Positions 60,626-60,737 of a DNA stretch of 60,737 bases are shown in pieces. Origin of the DNA: CAYSPG01 sp964432885 (lineage in GTDB: Bacteria; Bacteroidota; Bacteroidia; AKYH767-A; OLB10); the NCBI GenBank assembly GCA_964432885.1, contig CAYSPG010000023.1, positions 1 to 60,737 on the forward strand, written 5' to 3'. The notes below the pieces were generated by a model that did not search any database, had not been told where the DNA came from, and was given only the letters and a program-made list of their open reading frames with translations. The translations under genes were made by a program, and so were the position numbers. The number at the start of each line of letters is the position of its first letter. Position 1 is the first letter of the stretch.

Positions 60626-60737
60626 TTATTTCACCTTCACAACAACTTTTCCTTTGGCTCTGCCTGTTTCCACATAAGCCATTGCTTCGTTGGTTTGTTC
60701 AAACGGAAATACTTTGTCAACAACGGGTTTGATAATT
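60626..60737 (-). CDS. Zinc-type alcohol dehydrogenase / quinone oxidoreductase, C-terminal end
   Basis: The frame enters from the right edge and ends TAA at 60626. It reads IIKPVVDKVFPFEQTNEAMA then YVETGRAKGKVVVKVK. The closing pattern VFPFEQTNEAM...GRAKGKVVV is that of MDR-superfamily NAD(P)-dependent alcohol dehydrogenases and quinone reductases. Only the last 36 residues are visible, so zinc ligands and the coenzyme fold cannot be checked. Confidence 0.75.
   Translation of the reverse strand, partial: IIKPVVDKVFPFEQTNEAMAYVETGRAKGKVVVKVK

Overview
The window is about 60.7 kb of chromosome from a low-GC member of the Bacteroidota. I cannot name a genus. The evidence is: type IX secretion (T9SS) C-terminal sorting domains on at least five proteins, including a gliding-motility-type (type B) tail; TAnnTTTG -7 promoter boxes in front of several genes; little Shine-Dalgarno signal; and Bacteroidota-style housekeeping genes (purD, frr, kdtA, tsaB, rpiB, mnmG, ybeY, comEC, an acyl-CoA carboxylase beta subunit). 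No rRNA, tRNA, CRISPR array or intact insertion sequence was seen.

Layout. 1-4.2 kb: tandem minus-strand array of secreted paralogs starting with a WCFGDSA motif; one copy is frameshifted in an 11-base G tract and a decayed C-terminus lies upstream. 4.47-4.74 kb: a 21-bp minisatellite. 5-10.4 kb: an Fn3-like protein, purD, cvpA, a PfkB kinase and two secreted proteins. 10.5-17.2 kb: accessory stretch with a VioB-N-terminus-like protein, a beta-helix T9SS protein, a PIN-toxin pair and a kelch-like lipoprotein. 17.3-20 kb: a VTT membrane protein and a 7TMR-DISM histidine kinase. 20.1-28.7 kb: two genes of the kynurenine branch of tryptophan degradation (ACMSD and an aminomuconate-semialdehyde-type dehydrogenase), with frr, miaE, a paired set of DUF2157-like membrane proteins and a GT2 protein between them. 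28.8-34.9 kb: kdtA, tsaB, cupin, M28 peptidase, SRPBCC protein, deoxyhypusine-synthase-like protein and a 49-residue membrane protein. 35-41.6 kb: a giant gliding-type adhesin and a MORN protein. 41.6-42.2 kb: AT-rich non-coding block. 42.2-50.5 kb: rpiB, M1 aminopeptidase, viroplasmin/RNase H, MarC, and a PQQ sugar dehydrogenase fused to Ig and T9SS modules. 50.7-53 kb: a small accessory island with an XRE regulator and a second 21-bp minisatellite. 53-60.7 kb: methyltransferase, mnmG, ybeY, comEC, carboxylase, a transposase relic and the end of an alcohol dehydrogenase.

Three signals stand out. First, short dispersed palindromic or tandem repeats lie not only between genes but in frame inside at least eight coding regions, adding peptides such as LTPNPSPKERG to otherwise ordinary proteins (T9SS proteins, MORN protein, TsaB, MnmG, the signal peptide of an M28 peptidase, the N-terminus of an SRPBCC protein). 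Second, three near-consensus parS (ParB-binding) sites cluster within 2 kb in and beside mnmG, which suggests that this part of the chromosome lies near the replication origin. Third, two unrelated 21-bp minisatellites each contain two unit subtypes.
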